Assembly (NCBI RefSeq): GCF_036850765.1
Contig: NC_089492.1
Span: 99,405,022 to 99,469,021 of the forward strand
Length of the DNA stretch: 64,000 nucleotides
Direction: 5' to 3'
Origin: Saccopteryx bilineata
Taxonomy: Eukaryota > Chordata > Mammalia > Chiroptera > Emballonuridae
The notes under the pieces were generated by a model. The model was not told the DNA's origin and made no database searches. It saw only the letters and a list, made by a program, of their open reading frames with translations. Positions 1 through 23,385 of this stretch are shown here, piece by piece. A program made the translations under genes and the position numbers. Within the stretch, counting starts at the first letter, position 1. Each line of letters starts with the position of its first letter.

Positions 1-61
1 CCTCTTACTCTGTGAAATTCGCTGCTGGGTGGACACCCTGGGTGTCCCAGGGCTGAATTAC

Positions 62-11410
<11,349 letters not shown>

Positions 11411-12330
11411 GGCCCTTAGGGAAGCTGTGCTCCAAGCGCTGTACTGATGCCGTCGGATGGACGGGCGCGCTTCCGACCAGGCGCCTGTTGTCCGTCTCGT
11501 TCGTTAATCAGAATCCCGTGGGTCAAAGGGCGGGGCAACCCCCAGGCCACCTCAGGGACCCTGCGGTGGCTCGGGTCCGCCTTTGGTCAGAGAGCCCGCC
11601 ACACATCGGAGGGCGCCCCTCCCACCCTCGCGGGGATTGGGAGCCTGAGGTAGGCGTAAGACACAGGATCCAGAATTTTTCTCGCCCTTTATCCCCAGAC
11701 TTTCCCCTGGGTCCCGGGGGGCTGGGGTCAAAGAAATACTGTAGTGGGGAGCAGGCGGCTGGGAAACCCGGGCGCCTGAGTCCCAGGGTGCTGGCAGCGG
11801 ATGGCAGCCTCAGCTTCCTCATCTGAAAAGTGAGAATGTCTATGCAGCCATTTAAGGGGCGCATAGCGGCCACGACAGACCTCGATTCGTGTTATCTAAC
11901 CCCTGTCCTGTCACGGGACGGAGTCAGGCCAGAGTCCACAGGCTTACTGAGTGCCTCTGGGGCCCCTGCTTCGGGCTGGGTGAGGGGAGCGACCCCCGAG
12001 GGGCGCAGAGCGGCTGCGGGGCGCAGTGCGCGGGGCCCCGGCGCCGCAGGGACCGCCGGGCAGGGCCGGAGGGCACGGTCCCCTCACCAGCGCTCGCCGG
12101 AGGAGGCAGACACGGACAAGGAGCCCGGCACTATTCTGCTCTCTTCTGTATCTTAGGGACAGCGGTCCCACAGTTCAGTGAGGGGTTTTACAGATGGGGA
12201 AGAGTGTCCTAGCCTTCCGGAATCTCGGGTCTGGGGCTGGGTCGGGCGGACAGACCTGTGCCAACGGCACAGCCCGCGTGAGCCGCGCTAACTCAGTTAC
12301 CCTGGGGGCTCAGGAGAGACCCGCCTGCTG
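11411..12330 (-). promoter_or_regulatory. HAAO: HAAO CpG-island promoter region
   Basis: Directly upstream of the HAAO start codon the sequence becomes rich in CG (for example GGGCGCGCTTCCGACCAGGC near 11461 and GGGGCGCAGTGCGCGGGGCC near 12017). No TATA box is evident at a usable distance. The dense CG character fades by about 12.6 kb. Transcript start sites are likely in the first 100 bases, but I cannot place them exactly. Confidence 0.75.
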
Positions 12331-12777
12331 TGTGGGTGTGAAGAAGAAACTGGGGTGTGGAGGAGAGCGAACGACCGTGGACACCTGCTGGCTTCTCTTT
12401 CTTTCGAATTCTCGACTTCTTAGGAAAATCGAGCGCGCGTGTTGGAGGAGGGTGGGGTGGAGAGCTGGTAGGTGGGGAGGAGAAGGAAAAATCTCAGGCT
12501 GACATCGGAATCCACACTACAGAGTTTAAGGAATTCGGCCGTCCCCGCCCCTCCCCTCCATCCTGCGGCCTGGGGCGGACTGGTATTCTCAGTACTTGCA
12601 GACGCGGAGTCTGCAAATCAAAACTCAGGCAGGAACCAACCCTTGTTTCCTCTCCACGCCCCTACTCCCGTTTCCCCTTTCTCCTTCCTTTCTCTTTTTA
12701 GTTGTTTATTTAGAACTTTTTAGCTGAGCATTTCTTTCTAAAATATTGTTTGGTACCCAATATTTCAATTCAAACCA

Positions 12778-12816
<39 letters not shown>

Positions 12817-13290
12817 CTACAAGTAATCAGTGAGATGTAAACAGTGACACAGGAAACAGCAAGGATTTAGGATGTCTGTTAGGTTTGGATGTTTGTTAAA
12901 TGGCTGAATGGGTGGGTGGGTCGATAAAGGCATGAATGAATTCACACTAAAAGGAAAAATAAATGATTTGAGCCCAACAGCTGTTCTGTTACATAGTACA
13001 CAGGAAAGAATGATGGTTGTCCTGCATTTTAATCTACCTAGCCAAGTAACATGAAACATTGAAGCTTCAAGTGAATGTTGGGGGTCTGAATTATCCAGAT
13101 GAATCCTAAACACAGGCTAAGTAATCTGCTATATAGTACTGTCAAATCTGCCCTCTGGTTTGTGCTGTGTAAATAAATCACCATGTCTGTTTGATTGACA
13201 AGCTACCTAACTTGGGTCTGGGCACCATTTGACTGCATTCTGGGTATATTCTTCAGCCTGATCGTCCAGTTAACACTTTTATGTTTTTGT
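12331..13290. other. Intergenic, no gene seen
   Basis: Sequence upstream of the HAAO promoter. It holds a (CA) run at 12785-12815 and otherwise nothing I can assign. Confidence 0.6.
12785..12815. repeat. (AC)15 microsatellite
   Basis: Uninterrupted AC run, preceded by degenerate CA-rich sequence. Confidence 0.95.
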
Positions 13291-13295
13291 GGGGT

Positions 13296-13447
13296 TTTTA
13301 AACTGACATTTAGAGAGACAGAGAAAAACTTTGATTTGTTTTTCCACTTGTTCAACCCATCACTGGTTGCTTCTTGTATCTGCCCTCCCTGGGGATTGAA
13401 CCTGCAACCTCTGCATGTCAGGGCTATTCTCTGAACTACCCCGCCCA
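13296..13447 (-). repeat. Old tRNA-derived SINE
   Basis: GACATTTAGAGAGACAGAG at the tail side and GGGATTGAACCTGCAACCTC plus CTGAACTACC at the head side match the reverse of the bat tRNA-derived SINE layout. It is well diverged. Confidence 0.7.
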
Positions 13448-13559
13448 GAGCTTGTTATTTTTTGTTTGTTTTTAATTGAGTTGATGTATTCTGTGGTTCA
13501 GCTCTACAGTTCAGCTCATCTACTGAGTTTTAAATTTCAGTAGTTGCAGATTTTTAAAT

Positions 13560-13871
13560 TTCTTTTATTTATTTAGTTATTTATTTAAAGTGAGAAGAGG
13601 GGAGATAGACAGACTCCCGCATATGCCCTGACGGGAATCCACCTAGCAGCCCCTGTCTGGGGTCAGCGCTCTGATCAACCAAGCTTTCCTCAGTACCAAG
13701 GGCTGATGCTCAAACCAACTGAACCAGTGGCTGCGAGAAGAGAAGAGAGAGAAAAGGGGGAGAAGGAGGGGAAGATTGGTCGCTTCTTCTGTGTGCCCTG
13801 ACCAGGGATGGAACCCAGGATGTCCTCACACCAGGCCAATGCTCTATCCACTGAGCCAACCAGCCAGGGCC
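13560..13871 (-). mobile_element. Type A bat SINE, older copy
   Basis: Has the TTTATTTATTT tail side, GACAGACTCCCGCATATGCC, a purine-rich GAGAGAAAAGG block and a tRNA-like head CACTGAGCCAACCAGCCAGG. Short flanking matches (CAGATTTTT) suggest the target site. It is more diverged than the other type A copies. Confidence 0.85.
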
Positions 13872-15290
13872 TCAGATTTTTTTATTTACAAAGTTTCTAA
13901 TTGGTTTCCTCCTACAAGTGACTGTCTTCATTTCATGGATGTGATATATTCCCTTAATTTCTTCAGGGCAACTGTTTTAAACTGTAAACTTTCTATCAGT
14001 GAAGATAATGTTAATTACTATAACAGAAAAAAAAATCCACTGCAAACTCAGTGGTTTAACACATGGAAGTTCACTTCTCATTTCTAGGGAGTGCAGTGGA
14101 GAGACAGCATTGCCCTGCACATTTAGGGAGCTAATTTGACAGAAGATGATACCAGCTCTTGTCTCCTTCATCACGTGACTTCCAGCATCATCCTGGGCAT
14201 TGAAATCCAGCTGGCAGAAAGAGGAAAATAGAGAGTGGAGACACTGACAGGCCAGACCTGGCCAGAAGGGGCGTGCACACTTCTGTTCACATTCCAGTGG
14301 CTGAAACTCAGTCCATGGTCTCACCTAACCTCACGGGAGTCTGGGAAAGGTTCTGGCATGTCTCTCTTTGATGACACCGTTTTTGCTCAAATGTTCAATG
14401 ATCTTTGTGCAAATTCATCTTTATGGTTGACAGTCTTTACACAGTACACTAAAGGGAAGGGGCAAGAGTTGCACTCTGCGCTATTTTCAGAATGATGGCT
14501 AGGCAAGACCTGCCACTAGCTGGGTGTTTTGGCAACTGGTCTTCTGGGCTTGGGCACTTTCTGTTTCTCCTGGGTGACCTTAGCCACCTCACGTACTGAT
14601 TTCTCTCTCTGCTCTAAACTCCCATGTCTCATTCCAGTTGCTGGGTTTGATGGGGGTGCATAGGGGACAAATTGTCCCTGCTTCAGTGCCCCAAATAATT
14701 ACCCCAGCAGTCATCCCTGGATCTCCTTCCACTTCTTCATGCCCCGTGGGTCAGAAGCACCCTAATGGCTGTTCCCAGCGCCCTTGGAAAGACTTTCCCT
14801 GGCTCCTCGGTGCGTCGTGGGCTGAGATTTCTTTCTTCAACCTAATTTTGCCTTCTTTTAAGTCAGTTCTTGCAGGCCTATTGAGACCCCCTCTTCCTGT
14901 GTTTTAGTGTATTTATGTAGTTATTTTTCATATTTATATTTTTCATTAATTGGGTTTGGTGTTTAACATTTCAAAAAAACTGCCAGAGTGTTTCCCACAG
15001 TGGCTGCACCATTTTGCATTCCCACCAGCAGTGTGTGAAGATGCTGATTTCTCCACATCCTCACTCTGGTTTGCTATTGTCTATCTTTTCGGCCCAGCAC
15101 TCCCATACTCACTTCTGGGGGAACCCAGTGGAAACTGTTGGGACACTCTTGACATTTGGACCTGCTACTACTTACCGCTACTTTCCTTAGTGAGTTCCCT
15201 CTTCAAGTAATCACCGAGGGACATTTTCCCCTGGGATGAGAGTGTGGTGGGGGAGCCTACCTAACTACAGCAACAGCAGTATCACCCTCT
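13872..15290. other. Intergenic, mostly unassigned
   Basis: No gene is supported. A short minus-strand L1 fragment lies at about 14960-15090 (GTTTCCCACAGTGGCTGCAC, CATTCCCACCAGCAGTGTG). The rest is unique-looking sequence. Confidence 0.5.
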
Positions 15291-15294
15291 CTGG

Positions 15295-15525
15295 TTACCA
15301 CTTACTGAATAATACTACATGGCAGACCCTGTGCTAATCACCATAGGTTCTCCTACTTAACCTCCATTTACAGATTATAAAACTGAAAACAAGCTCAGAG
15401 TACTAGCCAGCTCCCCCAAAGATTCACAGCTGGTAAGTCGAGGCACCAGAATATAAGCCGCCTGTGCCCAGCTGGTGCCAGGACCTGTGTTTTCCCACTG
15501 TGCTACTGTAGTGTCTCTTCTTAAA
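15295..15525 (+). repeat. MIR SINE
   Basis: Follows MIR order: CACTTACTGAATAATACTAC, GGCAGACCCTGTGCTAATCA, CATTTACAGATTATAAAACT, CACAGCTGGTAAG, GTGCTACTGTAG. Confidence 0.75.
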
Positions 15526-16381
15526 GACCGCTGCCCCTGAGCGACTCCAATGGGGCTGCATTGTATGTGGTGTTGAGGAGCAAGGGATTTGATTCTAAAG
15601 TTAGTAAAACAAAAGTTCCATATAGTTAAAATCAAAGTAGAAAATTCTTTATATTACTTATAAAGTACAGTATGCAGCTATTCTAAGACGTGAAAGTTTG
15701 GGAACCATTGGGCTGGAATCATCAGAGGAAACAAGTCTATATGGCAGATGCTTGGACATTTGGTCTGGTCTGTTATTAAGACAATGCTCACATTTCTGGA
15801 AGAATAGAGGATGGGTGGGTTATTCTCAAAACATTCCACTTTGCCTGCAAGGTTACTGCATTCTGTATGATATTAAGCCCTTTGTGACACTTATTAAGTT
15901 ACCGCCTCTCAGTTCCAAACTCCCTTTCTGTACTCAGCACTGTGATGCAGGGGCTGGCATTCTGCAAACTCCATTTATGCGGTGCCAGCTGCTTCTAGCA
16001 GACCCTGCAAAATGGAGGTAATAGAGGGAGATTGCAAGGATGGAAAAGGAAGAAGGAACTTGCTCCCTCCTGATTGCTTCCTGCCTGTCTCCTGTCTGCT
16101 TGTGGTTCCTGGGCTCATCACCTTGGCTCTTTCCCTTAGTGGTTTCCAAATCCAATTTGCAGTTTCCCCAGTTCCTGCAGAATCAGTTTTAAAGTGATCT
16201 CAGCAGAGATACCAATGCCAGGAGCTGGCATGCCCTCTCAGTGGTCTGAGTTCCAGTTCTGCAGAAGTCCTCCTCTGACTTCCAAGTTTTAGTGATTCAA
16301 TTTCTGCTTGGGTGCCCTCAGCCTAAGGGATGGTAGGGGTGGTAGCTGCTTCTTATATTTGCTACTTCTGTGATACTGAAG

Positions 16382-16429
<48 letters not shown>

Positions 16430-17220
16430 GACTTTTCAATTACCTGGTTAAGTTTAAACCTAGTTAACAGTTTTCTGTATTACATTCTCTTTGTTAAATA
16501 ACTGGCATGGTTTCTGGCTCCTGACTAATATACTTTTATAAGCTTAATTTTATATGTTACGAGATTTGTTTATGGTCGTGATTGGCAACTCTGGGAGGGT
16601 TAAGTTCTAAGATTGGGCCATCAAATAATAAACATGGTTGGCCCTCCAATATAGTGCCTCTCTAACGTGATGGATGTTGGTCCTGAGATGGAGCCTGCAG
16701 CCTCAGCTGAGACCTTCCTGGACAGGGTAGGGTAGGACATTTGAGGAGAAAGACTTCCATCTGCACTCTGGTCACCATCAGCTTTTCAGGGCTCTCTGCA
16801 AATAGAACAGGAAGTTTCTGTCTCCCTGTCATATCACAGGTGGAAAGGACCTTGGGGAGACATTCTCAGTTCAGCTCTGTTATGAGCTTTCAGTGTAGCT
16901 GAAATATCTGCTACATTTCCATTTTCTCTGGCTCCAGGGCAGTGTAAGCTCTTTCTCCGCCTGCCTCTCCATCCATCCTCCCATGGAGATATTCGACTAC
17001 TTGTGGGTACTCTTTCTCCTCTTTGCCAGTGCCACTGAATGCTACCCCCCACCTTCAAATCATACAGGTAGACACTCCCTACTGCCCCACCTCTCAGTCC
17101 TCATCCTGTGGGCTCCCCCTCATTCTTCCTGGCATGGAACCCACATTCCTTGAATGGGAGTGACATAAGTGGGCTTTTATGTATTCAGGCACTGTGGACA
17201 GCAGCTGAGCTTGGTATTTT
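15526..17220. other. Intergenic, no gene seen
   Basis: Contains a (TC)20 run at 16384-16424 and otherwise unassigned sequence. ORFs are short and show no family resemblance. Confidence 0.55.
16384..16424. repeat. (TC)20 microsatellite
   Basis: Perfect dinucleotide run followed by a T tract. Confidence 0.95.
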
Positions 17221-17224
17221 TTTG

Positions 17225-17340
17225 TAGCCCAGGTGTCATGGAAGAATTCATACCTGCTACCTACAGATGAGCCCAGGTGTCATGGAGGAATTGTTACCTG
17301 TAGCCCAGGTGTCATGGAAGAATTCATACCTGCTACTTAC
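17225..17340. repeat. Local partial triplication
   Basis: The phrase AGCCCAGGTGTCATGGA-GAATT occurs three times (about 17226, 17270 and 17302). The first and third copies extend into ATTCATACCTGCTAC, which indicates short tandem duplications. Confidence 0.8.
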
Positions 17341-17344
17341 CATG

Positions 17345-18640
17345 TAGGAATGTTAGCCAAAAAGATAAAACAAACTGACAAAAGCAATAAAATGACAGGC
17401 TAAAGATTTGAAGAAATATTACACAAAGATGCTCGACACCATTAGTCATCAAGGAGCTATGAATTAAAATAAACCTCCACTGAGATACTATTATGCACTC
17501 AATAGAATTGCTAAAATTTAATGACTGACAATACCAAGTATTGACAAAGATGGGGAGCAATGTGAACACTCAGTATTGTTGGTGGCAGCACTAAATGGCA
17601 CAACTACTTTGGAAATAAGGTCTGGCAGTTTCCTATAAAACTAAACATAGAACTTCATCAAAATTAAAAACTTTTGTGCATCAAAGGACACAATCAAGAG
17701 AGTGAAAAGGCAACTCACAAAATGGGGATATTTGAAATTATATATCTACTAAGGGATTAATATCCAGAAATAAAGAAATAACTCCTTAAATTCAACAACA
17801 AAAAAACCAAACAATTTACAAAAGGGCAAAGGATTTGAATAGAACATTTCTCCAAAGAAGATATATAACAGCCAAAAAGCACATGAAAAGATGTTCAATA
17901 TCACAAATTATTATGGAAATGCAAATCAGAACCACAATGAGATACAACTCCACACCCATTAGGATAGCTTTTACTAAAAAAACCTCCCAAACGTAAAACA
18001 AGTGTTGGTGAGGATGTGGGGAAATTAGAACCCTTGGGCACTCCCGGTGGGGATAGAAAATGGTACAGTTTCTGTGAAAAATAATGTGATGTTTCCTCAA
18101 AAAATGAAACAATTACAATACGATCCAGCAATCACACTTCTGAGTATCTTTCCATGTTCATTGCAGCATTATTCACAATAGCTAAAAGGTGGAAGCAACC
18201 TTAAGTGTCCATTGACTGATGAATAGATAAACAAATGTGGTATATACATGCAATGGAATACTATTTAGCTTTAAAAAGCAATACAATTTTGACACAAGCT
18301 CTACCATGAATAAACCTTGAAAACAGTATGGAAACTAAAACAAGCCAGACACAAAAGGACAGATAGTGTATAATTCCACTTATATAAGGTACCTAGAAAA
18401 GTCAAATTCATAGACACAGAGAGTAGAATAGTGGTTACCAGGGACTGAGGGGAGAGGGGATGGAGAGTTATTGTTTACTGGGTACAGATTTTCAATTTGG
18501 GAGGATGAAAAAGTTCTGGAGGTCGATAGTGGTGATGGTTGTATAACAATGCCACTTAAATGTACACTTCAAAATGGTTAAAATGACAAACTTTACATTA
18601 TATTTATTTTACCACAATAAAAATAATTAAAAAAAAAAAC
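17345..18640 (+). repeat. L1 3' ends (at least two fragments)
   Basis: About 17345-17650 is an older L1 piece. From about 17651 a younger L1MA/MB-like piece runs through decayed ORF2 C-terminal coding sequence (CTTTTGTGCATCAAAGGACA) and the 3' UTR (GTGGTTACCAGGGACTGAGG, ATGTACACTTCAAAATGG) to a poly-A. All frames are broken. Confidence 0.85.
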
Positions 18641-18647
18641 TATACAG

Positions 18648-18980
18648 CCTGACCAGGTGGTGGCGCAGTGGATAGAGCGTTGGATTGGGATGTGGAGAAC
18701 TGAAGTTCAAGACCCCACAGTTGCCAGCTTGAGCGCAGGCTCATCTGGTTTGAGTAAAGCTCACCAGCTTGGACCCATGGTTTCTGGCTCGAGCAAGGGG
18801 TTACTTGGTCTGCTGAATGCCCACGATCAAGGCACATATGAGAAAGCAATCAACAAACAACTAAGGTGTCGCAACGAAAAACTGATTGATGCTTCTCATC
18901 TCTCTCCATTCCTGTCTGTCCCTATCTATCCCTCTCTCTGACTCTCTCTCTGTCTCTGTGAAAAACAACAACAACAACAA
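18648..18980 (+). mobile_element. Type C bat SINE, near full length
   Basis: Starts CCTGACCAGGTGGTGGCGCA (tRNA-like head with box A), contains CATCTGGTTTGAG and GGCACATATGAGAAAGCAAT, and ends in a CT-rich tract and A-rich tail. The flanks share AAACTATACA on both sides. It is inserted into the tail of the L1. Confidence 0.92.
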
Positions 18981-19104
18981 AACTATACATAAACCTACCT
19001 TATGACCCAGAATTCTCACTCCTATATTTACCTAAAAGAAATGAAAACAAAAGACTTGTACAAGAATGCTCTTAGCAGCTTTCTCTATAATAGCTCCAAA
19101 TATA

Positions 19105-19237
19105 CTTCTCACAAAAATTAGGGGGTATTTCAAAATGAATATGAAGCGATATAATATCCCCTAGTTTTTGTGAGAATTAGGGGATATTTCAAAATGAATA
19201 TGAAGTGATACAATATCCCCTAATTTTTGTTAGCAGG
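19105..19237. mobile_element. Mariner-like palindromic MITE with internal duplication
   Basis: Outer ends form an inverted repeat (left CTCACAAAAATTAGGGG, right CCCCTAATTTTTGTTAG), with TA dinucleotides at 19103-19104 and 19238-19239. The core, TATTTCAAAATGAATATGAA flanked by ATTAGGGG and ATATCCCCTA, occurs twice at a 59-bp period. Confidence 0.6.
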
Positions 19238-19819
19238 TAGGAAATAACCCAAAATGTCTGTTAATATAATTGAAGCCATTTAGTCAGTTGTTGGCTAAAC
19301 AGAGATGAGTGAAGGTTGTTTTCCCCCAGTTCCTGTCTTTCTTCAGCCCCACAGGGTGAGCTTTCCTACTCACCCCCAAATTTTTGACCTAAGGACAGCC
19401 CTGAGTGTTACTGAAACTCTTGGGGCCCATGGTTGCCTCAGTTAAGACTCTTCTGTCCTCCTCTCAGAGGGAAGACCCCATAATTATCTATGCTTGGATG
19501 CTAAGACCTGCCACCCTGTACCTGGTCCAGTAGGTTTGGGTTCAACCGCTGCCATAACAGAGAGAAACTACCCCATGTTCTCAGCAGGCACACTTGGGGC
19601 ATTTGAGTACTCCAGCATAACTGGCTCTCAGTTTTCATCTCTCTAGTGATCCTAGCTCTGTTTTGTCTTGCCAATATTTCAAGATGGGACCCTTTGGCCA
19701 CCATCACTCAGGGGCTAGTTAGTGCCTCTCTAGAGGATAATCTCTGAGAGGCACAGTTTTAAATGCCAGGCACTGTCTCCTTCTCCAGGGGCAGACTGAG
19801 CACTCCACTCTGTTTAGTG

Positions 19820-20030
19820 TTGAGGGCCTGGACCCTAAGTCATCCAATCTGTATTTGAATCTCAACTCTACCACTTAGGTCATCTCATCATGCCTTAGTT
19901 TCCTCATCTGTAAAAGGAAATAATAATGTGACTTACTTCATAGGGTTGGCTTGAGGATTTAGTTAGTTAAAAAGGTGTAAAGTTCTTAGAACAGTGCCAG
20001 ACACATGGTAAATAATGTATAATGTGTTAT
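19820..20030 (-). repeat. MIR SINE
   Basis: Minus-strand MIR layout: TGAATCTCAACTCTACCACT, TTTCCTCATCTGTAAAA, TGAGGATTTAGTTAG, AGTGCCAGACACATGGTAAA. Confidence 0.8.
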
Positions 20031-20224
20031 TTTTACCTACCTACTACTATGTTCTCCATATTCTTTGAAAGATTTTGGTCTCAAATGAGAAGTAAAAGAA
20101 ATAATGCATTCTGTATCAGCCAGGACCCAGTCTGAATGCAGAAATCACATCGGTAATTTGAACAGGGAGCACACAATATAAGGAACTATTAATTAGCAAA
20201 AGAGAACTACCAAAAGGAGTAAAC

Positions 20225-20375
20225 AGAACTCCATATATACAATGGAATACTACTCAGCCATAAGAAACGGTGACATATTGCTATTTACAACAACATGGAT
20301 GGATCTTGAGAACATTATACTGAGTGAAATAAGTAAATCAGAAAAAGCTAAGAACTCTGACAGAGATAAAAGTGG
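20225..20375 (+). repeat. L1 3' fragment
   Basis: ATGGAATACTACTCAGCCAT, ACATGGATGGATCTTGAGAA and GAGTGAAATAAGTAAATCAG are typical of the L1 3' region. A SINE follows directly. Confidence 0.85.
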
Positions 20376-20384
20376 TTACCAGAC

Positions 20385-20722
20385 CTGGCCAGTTGGCTCA
20401 GTGGACAGAGCGTCAGCCTCGTGTCCTGGGTTTGATAGGGCACACAAGAGAAGGGACCATCTGCTTCTCTCCTCCTCCCTCTCTGCTCTCTCCCTCTTCC
20501 CCTCCTACAGCCAGTGACTTGATTGATTGGTTCGATCCTGGGCCCTGGGAATTGAGGATGGCTTGGTTGGTTGGAGCGCATCAGCCTCAGGTGCTAAAAA
20601 AATAGCTCGGTTGAATTGAGCATTGAGCATCAGCCCCAGACAGGGGGTTGCTATGTGGATCCCATGTAGGGTGCACGTGGGAGTCTGCCTTACTATCTCC
20701 CCTCCTCTCAGTTAAAAAAAAA
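20385..20722 (+). mobile_element. Type D bat SINE (variant of type A with repeated middle)
   Basis: Head CCTGGCCAGTTGGCTCAGTG is tRNA-like. The body has a diverged internal repeat (GGCTTGGTTGGTTGGAGCGC, then GCTCGGTTGAATTGAGCATT). The 3' side GTGGGAGTCTGCCTTACTAT resembles the end of type A. It finishes in an A-rich tail. Confidence 0.75.
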
Positions 20723-20980
20723 GGAAGGGGAAATAAAGAGGGACAAATATATGGGAAGGGAAAATGATTTGACTTCAGGTGATGGAAACACAATACAATC
20801 AACAGCTCAAATGCTATAGAAATAGAGACCACACAATGAAGATTCTATTCAATATAAATTTGACTCAAGATGATCTTTATTCACTAGATATGCAAACTGC
20901 ATTCAGCTGATCAAAATGTTTATCTTGTTCATCCTGATGGCTCTTACATGTCAGAAACCAAAGTCAAAAAGAGAAAACAG

Positions 20981-21180
20981 CCTGACCTGTGGTGGCGCAG
21001 TGGATAAAACATCGACCTGGAAATGCTGAGGTCGCTGGTTCGAAACCCTGGGCTTGCCTGGTCAAGGCACATATGGGAGTTGATGCTTCCGGCTCCTCCC
21101 CCCCTTCTCTCTCTCTGTCTTTCTCTCCTCTCTCGGTCTCTCTCTCTCCTCTCTAAAAATGAATAAATAAATTTAAAAAA

Positions 21181-21211
<31 letters not shown>
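20981..21211 (+). mobile_element. Type B bat SINE, full length
   Basis: Starts CCTGACCTGTGGTGGCGCAG, has GCTGGTTCGAAACCC (box B), GGTCAAGGCACATATGGGAG, a CT-rich tract and a long poly-A. The 5' flank AAAAAGAGAAAACAG recurs after the tail. Confidence 0.95.
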
Positions 21212-21218
<7 letters not shown>

Positions 21219-21776
21219 CAGAGTGACCATTATGTCCAATTCAGCCTTTCCTTATTAGGAGTAAAGACCAGCCATATTCACTTCATGTTGTTTACAAAAC
21301 TGTATTAGCATATAGCAGCCTGACCCCTTCTGTTTTATTTCAACATTTAGACACAAAAAACATGAAAGTAATAAACATAAATTAGTTTTTTATTGTAAAA
21401 AGCATCAATTCCAAAGCAGTTTTTATTTTTGATGCTACAATGAGTTATTAACTTTCATAGATTTTAATATACATGTCCCACTACCAAATATGACATGTGC
21501 TCTTTTAAAAGTTATTTGTTAACATACCTCTGGTAGCAAAGATTTTCGCTTATGTAATTAATTGAAACATTTTTATATTACATGGTAAATGGAAAATGGT
21601 TGAGACTAGTCTTTTTAAAATTACACATTATTCAAAGTTGTTTTAAAATTATACATATACATAAAATAAGTTTTAGTTTTAAAAAATCCCCTCTTTATTA
21701 ACATCACACAAATAATTAAATTATTAAATAATCTCAAGGTTTTGGCAAGAATATGCATGGTGAAAGTTATCTAGTC

Positions 21777-22398
21777 CATTGGGCCCCAACCCCCGGGCGG
21801 GACCGGTGGGCCATTTGGTACTGGTCTGCAGAGAAAGAATAAATAACTTACATTATTTCCGTTTTATTTATATTTAAGTCTGAACAATGTTTTATTTTTT
21901 AAAAATGACCAGATTCCCTCTGTTACATCTGTCTAAGACAGGGGTCTCCAAACTTTTTACACAGGGGGCCAGTTCACTGTCCCTCAGACCATTGAAGGGC
22001 CGGACTATAAAAAAAAAAACTATGACCAAATCCCTATGCACACTGCACATACCTTATTTTAAAGTAAAAAAACAAAACAGGAACAAATACAATATTTAAA
22101 ATAAAGAAAAAGTAAATTTAAATCAACAAACTGACCAATATTTCAATGGGAACTATGCTCCTTTCACTGACCACCAATGAAAGATGTGCCCCTTCCAGAA
22201 GTGCGATGGGGCCGGAAAAATGTCCTCAGGGGGCCGCATGCAGCCCGCGAGCCGTAGTTTGGGGACCCCTGGTCTAAGACTCTTGACGCTTGTCTCAGTC
22301 ACGTGATACATTTATCCGTCCCACCCTAAAGGCCGGACCGTGAAAATATTTTCTGACATTAAACCAGTCCGTAGCCCAAAAAAGGTTGGGGACCACTG
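21777..22398. mobile_element. hAT-type element, split by a second hAT
   Basis: Left end CATTGGGCCCCAACC and right end GGTTGGGGACCACTG are inverted repeats. An 8-bp duplication with one mismatch flanks it, ATCTAGTC at 21769-21776 and CTCTAGTC at 22399-22406. It is non-coding and interrupted by 21939-22271. Confidence 0.85.
21939..22271. mobile_element. hAT-type MITE nested in another hAT, 333 bp
   Basis: Termini CAGGGGTCTCCAAAC and GTTTGGGGACCCCTG are inverted repeats. It is flanked by a perfect 8-bp duplication, GTCTAAGA at 21931-21938 and 22272-22279. No coding capacity is seen. Confidence 0.93.
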
Positions 22399-22424
22399 CT
22401 CTAGTCTATATAGGCTGAAAAGCT

Positions 22425-22570
22425 CTTAATCTGGTCTAGATCCCGCAATTTATGTGAACAAACTGAGGCCCAGAGAAGGTAAGAGACTGACAGTCACAGA
22501 GCCAGGGAGGGCTACAGCTCAGACTTTTAATTCATTGCTTTTCAGAGTCTATCTGTATGAAGTTAAGTGA
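22425..22570 (+). repeat. MIR SINE fragment
   Basis: AACAAACTGAGGCCCAGAGA, CAGTCACAGAGCCAGG and CAGCTCAGACTTTTAATTCA follow the MIR core. Confidence 0.75.
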
Positions 22571-23385
22571 TTTGAAGGCCTCCAGAGACTTCTTGCTGAC
22601 ATCGCCTCCTTCCAGGCTCAGCCTTGCCCTCACTAGTTTCCTCCATTAGAGCCCGTTTCCTTGGGGACTAAGCTATTTTGGTTTCCAAAGGCTTATGAGG
22701 TGCTGCCTTCTCCTCCCAAGCAACACAGATCAGTCAGTATCTGCCCATCACACTAATTATAGAACCCTTAAGCGTTCTATAAATCAGGGGAATGAGAAGG
22801 GAAGCTGGACCAGCAGGGGACAAAGCTGCTGCTCACAGTTCACAAGGTGGGTTCTATGTGAGAGACGCAGGAGGGAGGAAGAGCAGACTCTGCAAATTCT
22901 ATGGGATTTGAGAAGACGTTGTGCCAGGCTCCACAATTTACTTTCATATCAGAAAATCAATCCCTTTCAATGTAAGGGGGAAATCATTTCCACACAGGGG
23001 AAAACCATACATTTACCTTTACAGCCTGTTCCAACCTTTGGAAGGGACTTATTTCAAAGGCTCACTCTTTGCTGCCCTTGATTTATCCTGGATTTGCTAA
23101 CAAATGCTCCCAAGAGCCCTCATCCTGGCATGTTGTAAACAACTCTGTACCCCACCACCTGCCTGGTGCCTGATGGGATCTTGCAGGGTTGTTGATGGGC
23201 CTGTTCTGAGCTCTTCTCTGCATGTGGGTCTCTCACAGTTTACAAAGTCTCTCCTTTCTCTGGGTGGATAACCCAACCTGCACATGATATTCAACTTAAA
23301 AACTCCATTAAGTTTTTAAGATTTCAGGAGACTCCTGCCTTACACAGAACCCGGCACTCTTTATCAATTACCCATGACTCTAATC
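22571..23385. other. Intergenic, nothing recognised
   Basis: No repeat family or exon could be assigned. The longest frames (about 128 codons) show no recognisable protein. Confidence 0.5.
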
